Shown here: positions 32,201 through 43,441 of the stretch, one piece after another
Numbering within the stretch: position 1 is the stretch's first letter
Layout: each line of letters opens with the position of its first letter
Assembly (NCBI GenBank): GCA_033220425.1
Contig: CM065649.1
Coordinates: forward strand, 2,914,001-2,978,000
Source of the DNA: Lepraria neglecta
Taxonomy: Eukaryota > Ascomycota > Lecanoromycetes > Lecanorales > Stereocaulaceae
Direction: 5' to 3'
DNA: 64,000 nt
Made by a program: the position numbers and the translations under genes
The notes under the pieces: generated by a model
The model's input: the letters and a program-made list of their open reading frames with translations, nothing else
Told to the model about the DNA's origin: nothing
The model's database searches: none

Positions 32201-35014
32201 AGTAGCTATATCTCGTTCGGAAGGCAGTTTTCCATTCCTCGCCCTCTTCTATCTAAATTAGGTTATATACGCCTCTAAGATCTAGTTTAGTAAATATCTT
32301 TACTTTCCTGAGCCGATCCTATAGCTCTCCTATATTTAGTAATAGATATCTATTCTTAATAGTAATGTCGTTTAACTTCCGATAGTTAACGTATAGTCTT
32401 AAGCTTCTATCCTTCTTTAGTATAAAGAGGATAGGATAACCTACTAGTAATTTGGATTCCCGAATAAATCCCTTTTTAAGGTTCTCGTTAATATACCCGC
32501 GAAGTACTTTAAATTCCTTCTCTAATAATGCGTAAATAGGTCCAAATATCGGCTATTTGCTAGGTTCAAATTCGATCTTATAATCCTATAGCTAGTGCCT
32601 AGGTAATACTTCTATATTCGTCTCTTCCTTGAATAAGTACGCCTACTTACTATATTCTCGAGGGATAGAGGGTATATTAGTTCCTCCCCTAACTCTCACT
32701 TTATTATCCCGCTAACCTTTACTAGTAACTATAGAGTCGGACTACCTTTTAGTACCGTTCTTGTACGAAGCTAAGGTAATATATACCTCGACCGGTCTTC
32801 GGTTCGACTTCTTATCTACTATTAAACGCTACTAATACGTAGGTATAATCCTGGTAATATTACCGGATTGATCTATCTTAAGTACTCCTCGAGCCTAATT
32901 AATTATTAGGTTATACTTCTTTAACCAAGGTATTCCTAAAATTATATAATAGGTAGCTATCCTAATAACGTTAAAGGTAATCTCCTTATAGTAGTACTAA
33001 ATTATAATAGGTAACGAAAGTATCTCTTCGTCTACCTTTCCTATTAATAGTATTAACCCGTTAGCTATCTAGAGGTTATACTACTACAACTTCTTTCGAG
33101 TTAGTATCCTAGTTATCCGTACTAGATCTCGTGAGATAAAGTTTCCAGTAGCTCTAGAGTCTATTATCGCAACGGTCCGCTATCCGTTAATAATTACCGG
33201 TATCTTTATATATATATCGTATTGCGCGGAATATAGATATTATTTGGGGGTTAATATATTAATCTCCTTATAGCTACCCCTACTATAAGGGATTACTCTT
33301 TTCCCGCTTATAGGAGTAGGAACCCTACCTTTAACTTCGACTATATATACTTCTCGTAGTTATCGTATAGATAGGCGTACTATTCTGTTAAATAGTATTC
33401 TCTAGCGCTTAGGTTATTATTTAATTCGTAAATAACTCTCTTTAACTATTCCTTATCGCGTCCTAGGAAGTATTAGTATATTATTTTCGTCGCGAGGTGC
33501 TATAGATATCCGTTTTCCTTATATTCGTAGTAATAGCTATATCTATAGGGTAGTATTCTTACTGGCCCCTTGGCTATATTCCTCGGCGTACTATACTATA
33601 CGTAGTAAAGCGATATATATTCTTCCTATAGTATACTCTTGTGACCTCGGTGATTCCGATCTATCTAATAGTCTAGCTATATATATTCCTTAGAGCTTTC
33701 TTCTTCTTCCTTAGACGTAGTAGTTTTAGGTATTATCCTTCTTAGTAGTCGTATTTCTTCCTATTTAGCTTCTAACGTACTAAGGGCTTCTTCCTACTCT
33801 AGATCTATTTCGCTTTCTTTCTAATCCTACTTAGACTTTTCTTCTTAAGCCTTACTACCGTCTTTAGTATTTAGGTTATTCCTATATTATTCCCTAATAT
33901 ATATATTAAACTTCCTTGTAAAGTCGTTATCGCTATTTTCGGATTCTTTATCAAGTTCTTCTTACGTTATCCTATTATACTAGGAACTAACGTCTTCTTC
34001 GACTTTATCCTATACTAGTAGAATCTCCTTAGGCGTACCGTCTATATCGTCCTAGGTATATACTTTCTCTAGTATATTTAGCTGCGGTCGATATACTATA
34101 TTTTTCGACTTGTAGTCTCTAGCGAAGTAGCCCGGTTTACTATAGCTATAATACTTTGGTATTTTCTTATTGCCCCCTTGCTACTTCTTGCCCCTAGCTA
34201 GCCCCCTAAAGGCCTATTTACCTTTCTTCTCCGTAAAGTCTAGTTCTATAGGCGTATACCCGTAGGGGTCGCGTTCTTTATATCCTAGGCGATAGCTCCT
34301 TAATTTAGCGAAAAAGCTTAAGTATTCTATTCCGTCGACTCCTCCGTTATACCTTTTCTCTATAGTCCTTTTAAATAGCTTATTATTAATTTCAATCGCT
34401 TCTTCGATTAGTTTATTAAGGGTATTAATAATAATCCCTAACCTTATAAGCTTATCTTTAATATTATCCTTAAGACCTCTCCGGTATATAGTTATTAATA
34501 CGTTATTATCCTAGTTAGTCTTTACTATATATTACTAAAATTAAGTCGAGTACTCTAATATAGATTTCTTCTAGGTTATATACTAGATAGTTTATATCGC
34601 TATATTGACTTCGTTTAACGGACCGAATATACGGCGGATTTCGAGTCTAAATATAGCTATACTCTCTATCTATAGTTTTATTTCGCCGTCTTCGTTATTA
34701 TCTTCTATATACTTCTTTAGGAATAGATTAACCTGCTTTTAGGCTCTTCTATATAAGTAAGTAATAGTAAAGGTAGGATATTATTATATAGGTATAAGGT
34801 CTCCTTAGAACTTTAAGTAAAGTAATACCTAGGATAGCTATCCCTCGAGCTTATCTCTCTCTCTATAGTATAAGTCGGGCTAGGCTATCTTGATATATCT
34901 ACTAAGTCCTTCGTTAATAGTTGGGCGTCGTTATCCGCTTCCTCCTCTTGAGGAGCTTAGGGTAGGTACCCTAGGGTCTCTTAGTATAGCACTTATCCTT
35001 AAGGGTACTCAAAG

Positions 35015-35511
35015 TATTATAAACCGTACGTACCGGTCTTCGTATATAGATTGATTCTTAATAGGGATAGCGGTATTACTATACAAGAGGTAAAGTAGGC
35101 TTTAAGTGATACTAAGCGGGTCTAGTATATAATTAGATAATATATATTTAGTGCCTAGCCTAAAAGATCTATCGTATATAGTAAATAATTGAATAGTAAG
35201 TTAAGCACGATACTCCAAGTGGTAAGTAGTGCTCCGTATATATAGATATACGAAATCCATGCCAAGTATTCCTGATCGCACTGATCGCACTGCGCTTATT
35301 ACGACTACTGCGCTTATCGCTTAACATGTCAAGCCTTCTTGATCGCACTAATCGTACTAATCGCACTACGCTCATTACGACTACTACGCTCATCGCTTAA
35401 TATACTAAGCCTTTAGGGTCTATCCGAGTCGGACGCTAATTCGTCGACTCGAATCATAACGGGTGCTACGCTCCTTGAGCGCATCCCTGATTATATTTCC
35501 TAATCCTAATA
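35015..35511 (-). repeat. LTR of the 28.8-35.5 kb Gypsy element (right)
   Basis: It starts TATTATAAACC, the C-to-T/G-to-A altered form of TGTTACGAACC, and carries more such changes than the left LTR. The GATCGCACT units are also present. Confidence 0.85.
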
Positions 35512-37750
35512 GTACGGTCTTCTACTTGAATAAATAGCGTAACGCCTTAACTACGTATACTCTATTACCGGAAGCTATAATAGTAAGGGTAATACCCCGC
35601 CTAAAAGGGTCCGTTTTTAATACTAGGAGGGTAAGCTCTAGATAGTTCTTATATAGCCTTACTGAGTAATAAGTTAGGAACTACTAGCTGAATTCGTAAT
35701 TATTATAATCTTTTACGGTATAGATAAACTCCCCTATATAGAGGAATACGGCGAATATAAGGTAAAAGGCCGTATATAATATTAAGCTAGTCTCGTTATA
35801 CTGGTTAAAATAAGGGAGGATCTATAGTAGTAGATCCTTAGTAATAGGACGTCTTTCTTTTATCCCGGTCTCGCTCTATAGATATTATATACCCGCTATT
35901 ATACGTTCTAATTATAGGTTATAAAATACTACGAGGCCCCTATAGCCTATATCTATATACGTTAATCTAACGCCTATTAAGTAGGCCTTAACTATCTTTA
36001 CCTTGACCCGTTTTATACTAAGATCTACTATCTAGCTAGCTAATAAGTTCACTATTACTAGGAAGGGAGGTATACTCCCCCTAAGTATATAATAGGTAAT
36101 ATATAACTGCGTTAGTATAGTATACGTTTTTCGGGTTTTTATTACTAACCCCTACTATAGGAGTCGAGCGGCTTCTCGTAGTAGTACGGTCTAACTATAC
36201 TAAGATTATAGTAGGTCCCGCCCTAACTCGGCGGGGATATAGCTAGGTAATCTAGCTGAGGGTATCTATCAGCGATTTTTTGATATCGGAATCGCGAGAG
36301 GTTATTAGCTAGTTAGTTAGCTCCTATTAGGATCTATTCCGGAACTAAATAGATGTTATATCTAGCCGTAAATATAGCTATATCCCTTAGTAGGGCCATA
36401 GCTGGCCCACGGATCGAGGATTTATATAGCCTATAGATATAGGTATTATTATCGCAATAAAGGGTTAATTTTAATCCCCGGAGTTATTCTAACTATAGCT
36501 ATATTACGTAAAGAATAGCCTTTATTTCTTTAAATTATATATCTTTACGATAATAGTATATAGCGACTAGTATACTAAAGACGTCCTGGACCGAGTATAA
36601 ATAGGCTAGGTAATTAAGAATGTAGCCCTCTATACCAAGCCTCCTAGAGGCGTTAGTCTATATATACTACGATAGTCGACTAACGACGTAACGTAGTAGT
36701 TTAAGGCTATTCTAGTCCTTTAGGAAGGTATACTACTATAGTAGATTAGCCCTTATAGCTGCGGTAATATATAGGATAGCTATTAGCCTCCGAATTACAT
36801 TAAAAAGTCACCTTAAGAAGGCCCTTCCTAGGACTATAATTTTAGTAGTAAATAATAGAAAATCGACTACTAACTCAAGTTCCGAATATAGGATTATAGG
36901 CCTTTTAAGGAGGCTTTATACTATATTTCTTGCCCTATCTAGCTTATCTAGAGGGAGTCGTACCTATATAAGGATACTATCGAATTTAATTCCTATAAAG
37001 TCGGCTTTTATACCTCTCGTATCCTTCGAATAGTTAACTAATAGGCCTAATTCGTTATATACTTGATCGAATTGATAGCTATATATAATAGCGTCGGCTT
37101 ATAGTACTAGAATGGCGAAGAAATCGTCTAAATAGTATAATACTATAGCCTATAGTAATACTGCGGTTATAATCTAGTTAACCGCCTTTACAAATAGGTT
37201 AAAGAGGAATAGTACTATATATAAACCAAAGGGTAGATAGCGTTCTTTCTAGTAGAAACTATTGTAGTAGAAACCTAGTAGCTACTAGTCTAAAGTAGCT
37301 ACTAGAATATAACGAAAGGCGTCTTTCAGGTCTCGCTTAACGAATTAAGCCCCTAGACCTTGTTATAGTAGCGTATCTATAGTATTATCGTATATTATAT
37401 ACTCTAAGGTATCCTAATCGTAAGGTATACTATTATTAACTAAGCTACCGTATAGAAATAAGAGGTTATAAATATATCTCCAGCCTCTATCGTGCTTTAG
37501 AACCAAGCCTAGCGGCGAATAGACGTACCGGGGCTCTGTCTGATAGTCTACTTGAGTTAACTAGTTATACTAAAGCTGTTTTTGAAGGTCCGTAGTTAAT
37601 ATATCTAGTGCTATACGTGCTAATTAGTGGTTTTAACTAAGATATTAGACTATACCTCTATACCCGATTTTTGCCCCCTTCCGAAGAATAGCCGCTAGGG
37701 TCTTAGCGAAGGTTTGATCGGGGTGATTCTTTAACTATTTATACTAACTA

Positions 37751-38366
37751 CATCGCGCTTTCCCAAAAGATTATATTATTAGCGTCACAGCTAGTTTTGC
37801 GCTGTCAGCAGGCCGTATGGCGATTAGGGTCTACATCCCATATCAATTGCGGGCCGAGAAATCAGTAGGATTAGTAACTCCGGTTACTGTCAGTAACTCC
37901 GGGGTAACTAAGCAGCAACCAAAAATCATCCCTGAAGATATACGACCGCGCGCAATGATTACGATACTGCGACGCCGCAACTAAACCCCTAGGGTAGCTA
38001 CGAACATCACCCCCGCGAGAATTTGGGCCCAATCGCACGATTCCGGGGTCCGTTTTCAGCTGGTATTGATAGGGCTCTAGGGGAGTCGCTGCCGTCGATG
38101 GCGACGATTATAGAAAATCAACATTTTGCTTAGTCATCAATCACGTGATTCGCTAAATGCTTGCTGATCCTACTAATCCTGCTATTAGCAAGCTGGAGTT
38201 GCTAAATACGCTGAAATCGCGCTGTTAGCGGGCGCTATTTGCTGATTGCGCTAAAATCGACCCATTAGCGGGCGCTATTTACTAATCCTGCTAATAGGCT
38301 AATTTCAGCCCTATCCGCGCGTCTAGCAAATTAGAAATTCTCAGTAAGATTTGGGAAAGCGCGATA
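37751..38366. mobile_element. 616-bp miniature inverted-repeat element with TA duplication
   Basis: The ends are CATCGCGCTTTCCCAAA (37751) and TTTGGGAAAGCGCGATA (to 38366), 16 of 17 bases matching. They are flanked by TA on both sides (37749-37750, 38367-38368), as for Tc1/mariner types. Inside are direct repeats built on GCGGGCGCTATTT and a CACGTG site. It keeps many CA/TG and CG steps, so it is little altered and younger than its surroundings. It has no gene. Confidence 0.75.
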
Positions 38367-38828
38367 TATTAACGCGTAACGGGCCCTAATAGGGTAGATC
38401 TAGATCGGATAGATCGACGAGTGAGTATAGAAAACCTTCTGCTACGTATAGTAGCGATATAGGTACCTGCGGGTACTCTAGGAGTTATTCCGACTTAGAA
38501 ACTCGATTTACTAGTAGTATTAAGTTAGCGTTATTCAAGGCCGAGTTAGCCCTTAAGCACGTATTCGCTAGGTAATTCTACTAATATATGGAATAGATAT
38601 GAAGATACCTACAGCGGTCGCGTAGACAGTGGCCGCTATTAAATAATCTATACGTGAATAGGCCTGAAGAGGAGGATTTTGAGGCACTACTACCTGCGTA
38701 TAACCTAGTATCGCCCTGTACGGATATCCTTCGGACCAAGAGGTCTAAGTAGCGTCTATCATCGATCGACCAGGCTACTAGATTATCCTGGCTACTTAGG
38801 ATGCGTGTGGTGACGAACGCGTGATGGT

Positions 38829-39389
38829 CAAGGCTGTTAATAGTTTGAATAAGCTGGTTTTAGACGCAAACCGGTCCAACTACGAGGTTTTAGAGGTTAG
38901 GTAGGCTAGTTTGAAAGTCAAACCATCTAAACCGTTAGAACTAGTAGTTACTAATGGTTTTTAATGGTCTAAGGGGCGGAGGAGCAGAAAGGAGCCGCAA
39001 CGCACTAAAATTGGGTGGCCTTTAGCTTAAATTCGCTCCGACTTTCCTCGGGTAGTTAAAAGTTAAATATACGTTATCGGAGTAGTCTATTATTAATAAG
39101 GAATAAGATAAGTAAAGAAAAAATCTCCTTGGATTTCTACGGGTAAACTCCGGGTATAGGGCTAGGGCTATTAACCCTATTGGGTAGTACGCTAACCCGA
39201 TATAGCTGCAAAATCTAGTCCTCCAGGGCTTGGCGGTTTAGATAGTTCCAACTACCTACTATATAAGTTAAACGGACTAAACCGGGACTATTAAGACCTT
39301 AAACCGGTCTAACTACGAGGGTCAAAAAGACAAACCAACTACCTAAACCGCTAAGAAGTTAATTAGTTGGGTAACTATTAACAGCGTTG
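38829..39389. mobile_element. Small inverted-repeat element with internal AAACCGG repeats
   Basis: The ends CAAGGCTGTTAATAGTT (38829) and AACTATTAACAGCGTTG (to 39389) are inverted copies with one mismatch. Near both ends the words AAACCGGTCYAACTACGAGG and CTAAACCG recur in direct orientation (about 38875-38935 and 39300-39350). No coding part or clear target duplication was found. It is less altered than the flanks. Confidence 0.55.
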
Positions 39390-40000
39390 GTAATAGTATG
39401 CGCGGATGGAGTCAAATTTATAGTATATATATAGCTCCGCAAGGCGAAGGCGATAGTCCGAAAGGGCTATCTATAACCGTATACTTACTATAGAGTGCGT
39501 ATAGTGATAAACGGCCTAGCTATATACCTCGAAATACTGCAGGAGGTGTACTAACCCGTTGGTCTCCTAGATTATATCGCTATCTATACGATTGGTATAG
39601 TTATAGGCTAGCTTTGTAAGGTATTCCGTTTTAAATATTCTAAAGAAGATTTACTTGAAATACTTAATATTAATAGTACGATAGCGCTTATAAAGACTAA
39701 GAAAGGGTTTCTTACCTTTAGTATACCTAAAAGAGACTATTAGACTATCCCCCTCCTCCGAGTCTATACTAGAAATAGATAAGTAGCGATAACGATAACG
39801 GCGACGGCGATTATATAACTTATAGACTCGATAGCGATCCTGGTGATTGCGCTGGTCCTTTAGCGCCGCTAGGCGGTATTCTAACTCGCGAATTTAATTA
39901 CGGTGACTAGGAGGAGGTATTTCGTCGATGAGGCTTGGGCTGATAGTTCCCGAAGAGGTAGCAGATACCTGTAATTCGGGGGGGGTGTAGCATCCCTCTA

Positions 40001-43000
40001 AGTGGCTGTTTTGGCTTATTTGCGGTTCTTAGAGGAGGTCTTAGGGGCCGTCTTAGAGGCTTTCTTGGAGGCTTTCTTGGAAGCTTTCTTAGAGGTAGCT
40101 AATTTACGTGTAGCGACGGCTATAACTAGGTAATACTAAGGTGTTTATACTTAGAAAGAGGGGGGAAGAATATAAGTATAGATAGGATGAAAGGATAGAT
40201 GGACTAATATATATATAGGCTTAATTACTATGAAAAGAACTACTATAGCTCTAAAAGAGATGAACTTAACTAAAGAGCCAACTGCTGGTAGGATACTTAT
40301 ACAAATAGTACTCTTAGGAAGCACGGATCTCTCGCTATAGCCTATAGTCATGGCGTATAGCTGAAACCGTATCTGATTATGAGATATACTAACCTATAGT
40401 CCTACTATAGCGATTAGGCCTGAGACCCTTATAATTTCGGCTATTACTCCTATATATTTACTTGCCCGGGGTTAATAAAAGGGTATTATAGTATAGGGGA
40501 GAGGTATTAGGGGTATTACGTTCGCCCTTCTTATAGAGGTTAAAATATCTAGAACTACGTAATCTATTAGTATTAGAATTATCGAGTAGGGATTTAGGGC
40601 TCTACCTGGTATCTAAGCTCCCTCTAGACGTCGGCTAAGTCCCGAGTAAAATATAATTCCTAATCTGCTCCTCCGAAGAACCGTCGCTATCGGTATTATT
40701 ATTATTAACTATAATCGGGTTATCTAGAGAGTATTAGACGACTATTAAAATCGCTGAACTAGAAAGATATATTTAATACTTACCTAGACTGCTAGGTTTA
40801 TTCCGAGTCGAACTTATATAATTCTTTCTATTATAAAGTCTTAGGATAGACGGATACTTGAATTAGAGCGGCGGCTAGTTTCGTATAGCTTTATACGTAT
40901 CGGAGTTATTTTTACTATCTATATTATAGGGCACGATTAACTAATCTAGAATTATTAGATATATCTATAGCGGTTGAGTCGTCTATACTAACCTCCTAGA
41001 TATATAGCCTCTCTTTTTTCATCCCCTCCGCCGGCCTCTCGCTAAGTATCTTAGATATTATAATCCTCTATAAGGGCGTTACCTACTAGTACCGATTCCT
41101 CTATCCGCTATTAGTATCGTTTCCGGCAGTATATAGAGCTAATATACCTACCCTAGTATTCGCCTTCGCTCGATCTAGGGCTGGTAGCGCTATTATAATC
41201 ACGCTTAGCGGTAGGTTTAGAGTTACCTTCAGATCCTCCCGTCGCTTAGCTATTATCTAAGCCTATTTATTACTACTCTCGTGTCTCTCCTATACTAAGT
41301 AGTAGTTCCTCGATAGGTAGGAAATTACCGTCTTTCTCGCTACCGCTATAACTATAGCTACGAGTAGTATAAAGTCTATTCGAGGTATCTAGGAGTATTA
41401 ATTAATATCTATTATAAAGTAATAATATAGAATTATACCTAAGGCGTCTACTTTAGTATAGAGATCTAGCGCTAACACGCGGATTAGATTATAAGACTCC
41501 TTCGGCGGCGGGTTAGTTATATCGAGAGTTTCGATCGGGCTATAGTCTCCGAATCCCCTACTCGGTTTTATACTTAGTCCAAGAGATATAAGATTGTTAT
41601 ATATTATATAAACTATAGGGAAATATAGGCTAGAGGCTATTAACGGCCTACCGCGAAGCGGGCCTACGGTTTAGGGTTAATAATAATAGAACGAGCCCCT
41701 TCTAACAAATACTATTATATAATATAAGCGTAAAGGGAACTAGAGAATATATATAGTCGGACTATTTTAAACTTAGTTATCTAGAAGGAAAATTCTAGTT
41801 AAAGAGAGATGGCGAGCGGTAGATTATATATACCTACGGTTACTAGACCTCGTACTAGGATCTTCCCGGCTTATATACCCCGTCCCTCGCCTTCTCTTCC
41901 TCTTAATACTAGCGATCGCTAATCTCTAGTCATTCGCCTTATACCTAGTTATAAGCCTAGGCGTACCTCCTCGCTATTATACTCTCGTATTTAATCTAAC
42001 GTCCTATATAAGGTAAATATTCCCTAGTTCCCTATATATCGGTATCCTATATAACTTGTTTCCTACTACGCCCCTTAGAGATATCTATATCCGGTCGAGC
42101 CACGTTAGCTACGGCGGGCTGGATCTTCGAGCTGAGACTTCTATAACGTATCGGCTATACTATACCCTCTACGATCCTTAGCGAAACCCTAGATTAATAC
42201 CTCGAGACCGATACGACAAAATCTATCTAGTTAAGGGGGTATATAGTAGTCAGGTAGCTATAAACCTTCTCGACTCCCAAAACCTTATATTACCTAATTA
42301 GTATTTATTAGAGCTCTAGGGAAAGAGGGGTTCTAATCGAGATCCGTCTCAGCTTCCACTAGCTAACATTCTACGTCCGGCGTATCTACTACTTATTACC
42401 TAAGAGCTCTACTGACACTGGACTTGGGGACGAATAAGATTGTATTTCCGACTTAAAGGATAACGGTGTAGGTCGGCCGAGGTATAGCAATATCTTATCC
42501 TTCAGGGGATACGACCTGGCCGGCGTACGCCTCCTCGGGCGAACTTCCTAATCTAGGTAATACCGAGTACTACGGTCGCTACTACGTCAGACCGACTCGG
42601 TACCTAAAATCTATACGAGCTGAACTCGCTGCGGCGACCTAATCATCCTAGGCCGAGCTAGCGTAGGAGGTATTAGTAGACCGCTGTTAATCGCTTAGCC
42701 CGAAGCCGGTATATTAGCGGTGTAGCGAAAGGATCCCCGCTTAGGACGTAAGGTATTTCTTCTATTAGACTAGTTACGAGAATAGTAGCACCGATCAGGG
42801 CTATACTTACGCTACCGGTTTTGTTATTACCGTATCGATCGCCGGCTATTTATACACGAGGCCTATCAAGTAGATATAGCTAAATTACTACTAGACCGTA
42901 GTAGCGAGATATTAAGGGATAGTAATAAGGTTAGAGGGATAGCAACGAGATTAGAGAGAGCGTAGAAGAGGGACTATTAAGGGTACTTTCAATATTTAGG

Positions 43001-43441
43001 TATACTAGCGAAGATAAAGCCTAAGAAGTATAAGTAATTATAGTACGTAGTAGGAAACTCTCTAGTAGGTAAGCGGCCTTAGAGCTAAAGCGATTATCGT
43101 AGCTATCAGCCTAATTCCAGATATAGGGCCTAAGTCCGAGCGAGGAGTTACCAAGACGGAATACGAGGAGCCGGTAGTAGCTACGGCGAGCGAGGCCGAT
43201 AGGGGTAGTAGGGGAAAGGGCTAAGTGCTAAAGAGATAGAAGGAATAGAAAGGATATAGGAAAAAGGAAAGAAGTTAGGAAGAAGACGAGGGGGTAGGCG
43301 GTATTTATAATTTGGCAAAGCGGCGAGGGGCTACGCCGACGCGCGTTGCCTGATCGGGGGGACGCTAAACCCGGCCGGGCGAATACCGACAAAGTAATAA
43401 CAATAATTATCACGAAGATAAATATCTATAGTACCTCGTAA
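40001..43441. repeat. Unclassified altered repeat DNA
   Basis: 40028-40098 is a short tandem run (GAGGCTTTCTTGGAG-like). 40236-40410 is a block repeated at 56813-56995. 40.4-43.2 kb is TA-rich altered DNA. On the plus strand, 42.0-43.0 kb gives protein-like codons between many stops but no family I know. 43200-43441 is purine-rich, then GC-rich with a TATTTATAA motif, and ends CGTAACA like the Gypsy LTRs here, so it may be part of another LTR. I find no host gene in this stretch. Confidence 0.4.

Larger units (their letters stand above)
28758..35511 (-). mobile_element. RIP-altered Ty3/Gypsy element (fossil)
   Basis: 6754 bp, coding on the minus strand, with LTRs 28758-29263 and 35015-35511. 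By comparison with the other copies, integrase lies around 30.3-31.1 kb, reverse transcriptase 31.8-32.55 kb, protease 32.85-33.26 kb and gag 34.2-34.9 kb. The purine tract is next to the left LTR (about 29264-29280). No open frame of useful length remains. It is broken in very many places by C-to-T/G-to-A change. I found no clear target duplication. Family: the same chromovirus group as 50014-56544 and 57342-64000. Confidence 0.85.
35512..40000 (-). mobile_element. Retroelement relic with RT, RNase H and probable tyrosine recombinase (fossil)
   Basis: Read on the minus strand. The reverse transcriptase lies about 36.9-37.5 kb, with KDAFRYI, RYLPFGL and YYLDDFFAIL motifs. An RNase H-like part (CDNN-x-YIYRLYKSS) lies about 36.3-36.6 kb. 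Last comes a part with VFLYIGEFIY, LELTLLVLKTDPFRRG and ALRYLF (about 35.55-35.75 kb), which resembles the tyrosine recombinase of fungal DIRS/Ngaro-type elements. No integrase of the Gypsy or Copia kind is seen. The order RT, RNase H, recombinase fits that group. Two inverted-repeat elements interrupt the right part, and ends were not found. It is broken many times and old. Confidence 0.55.
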
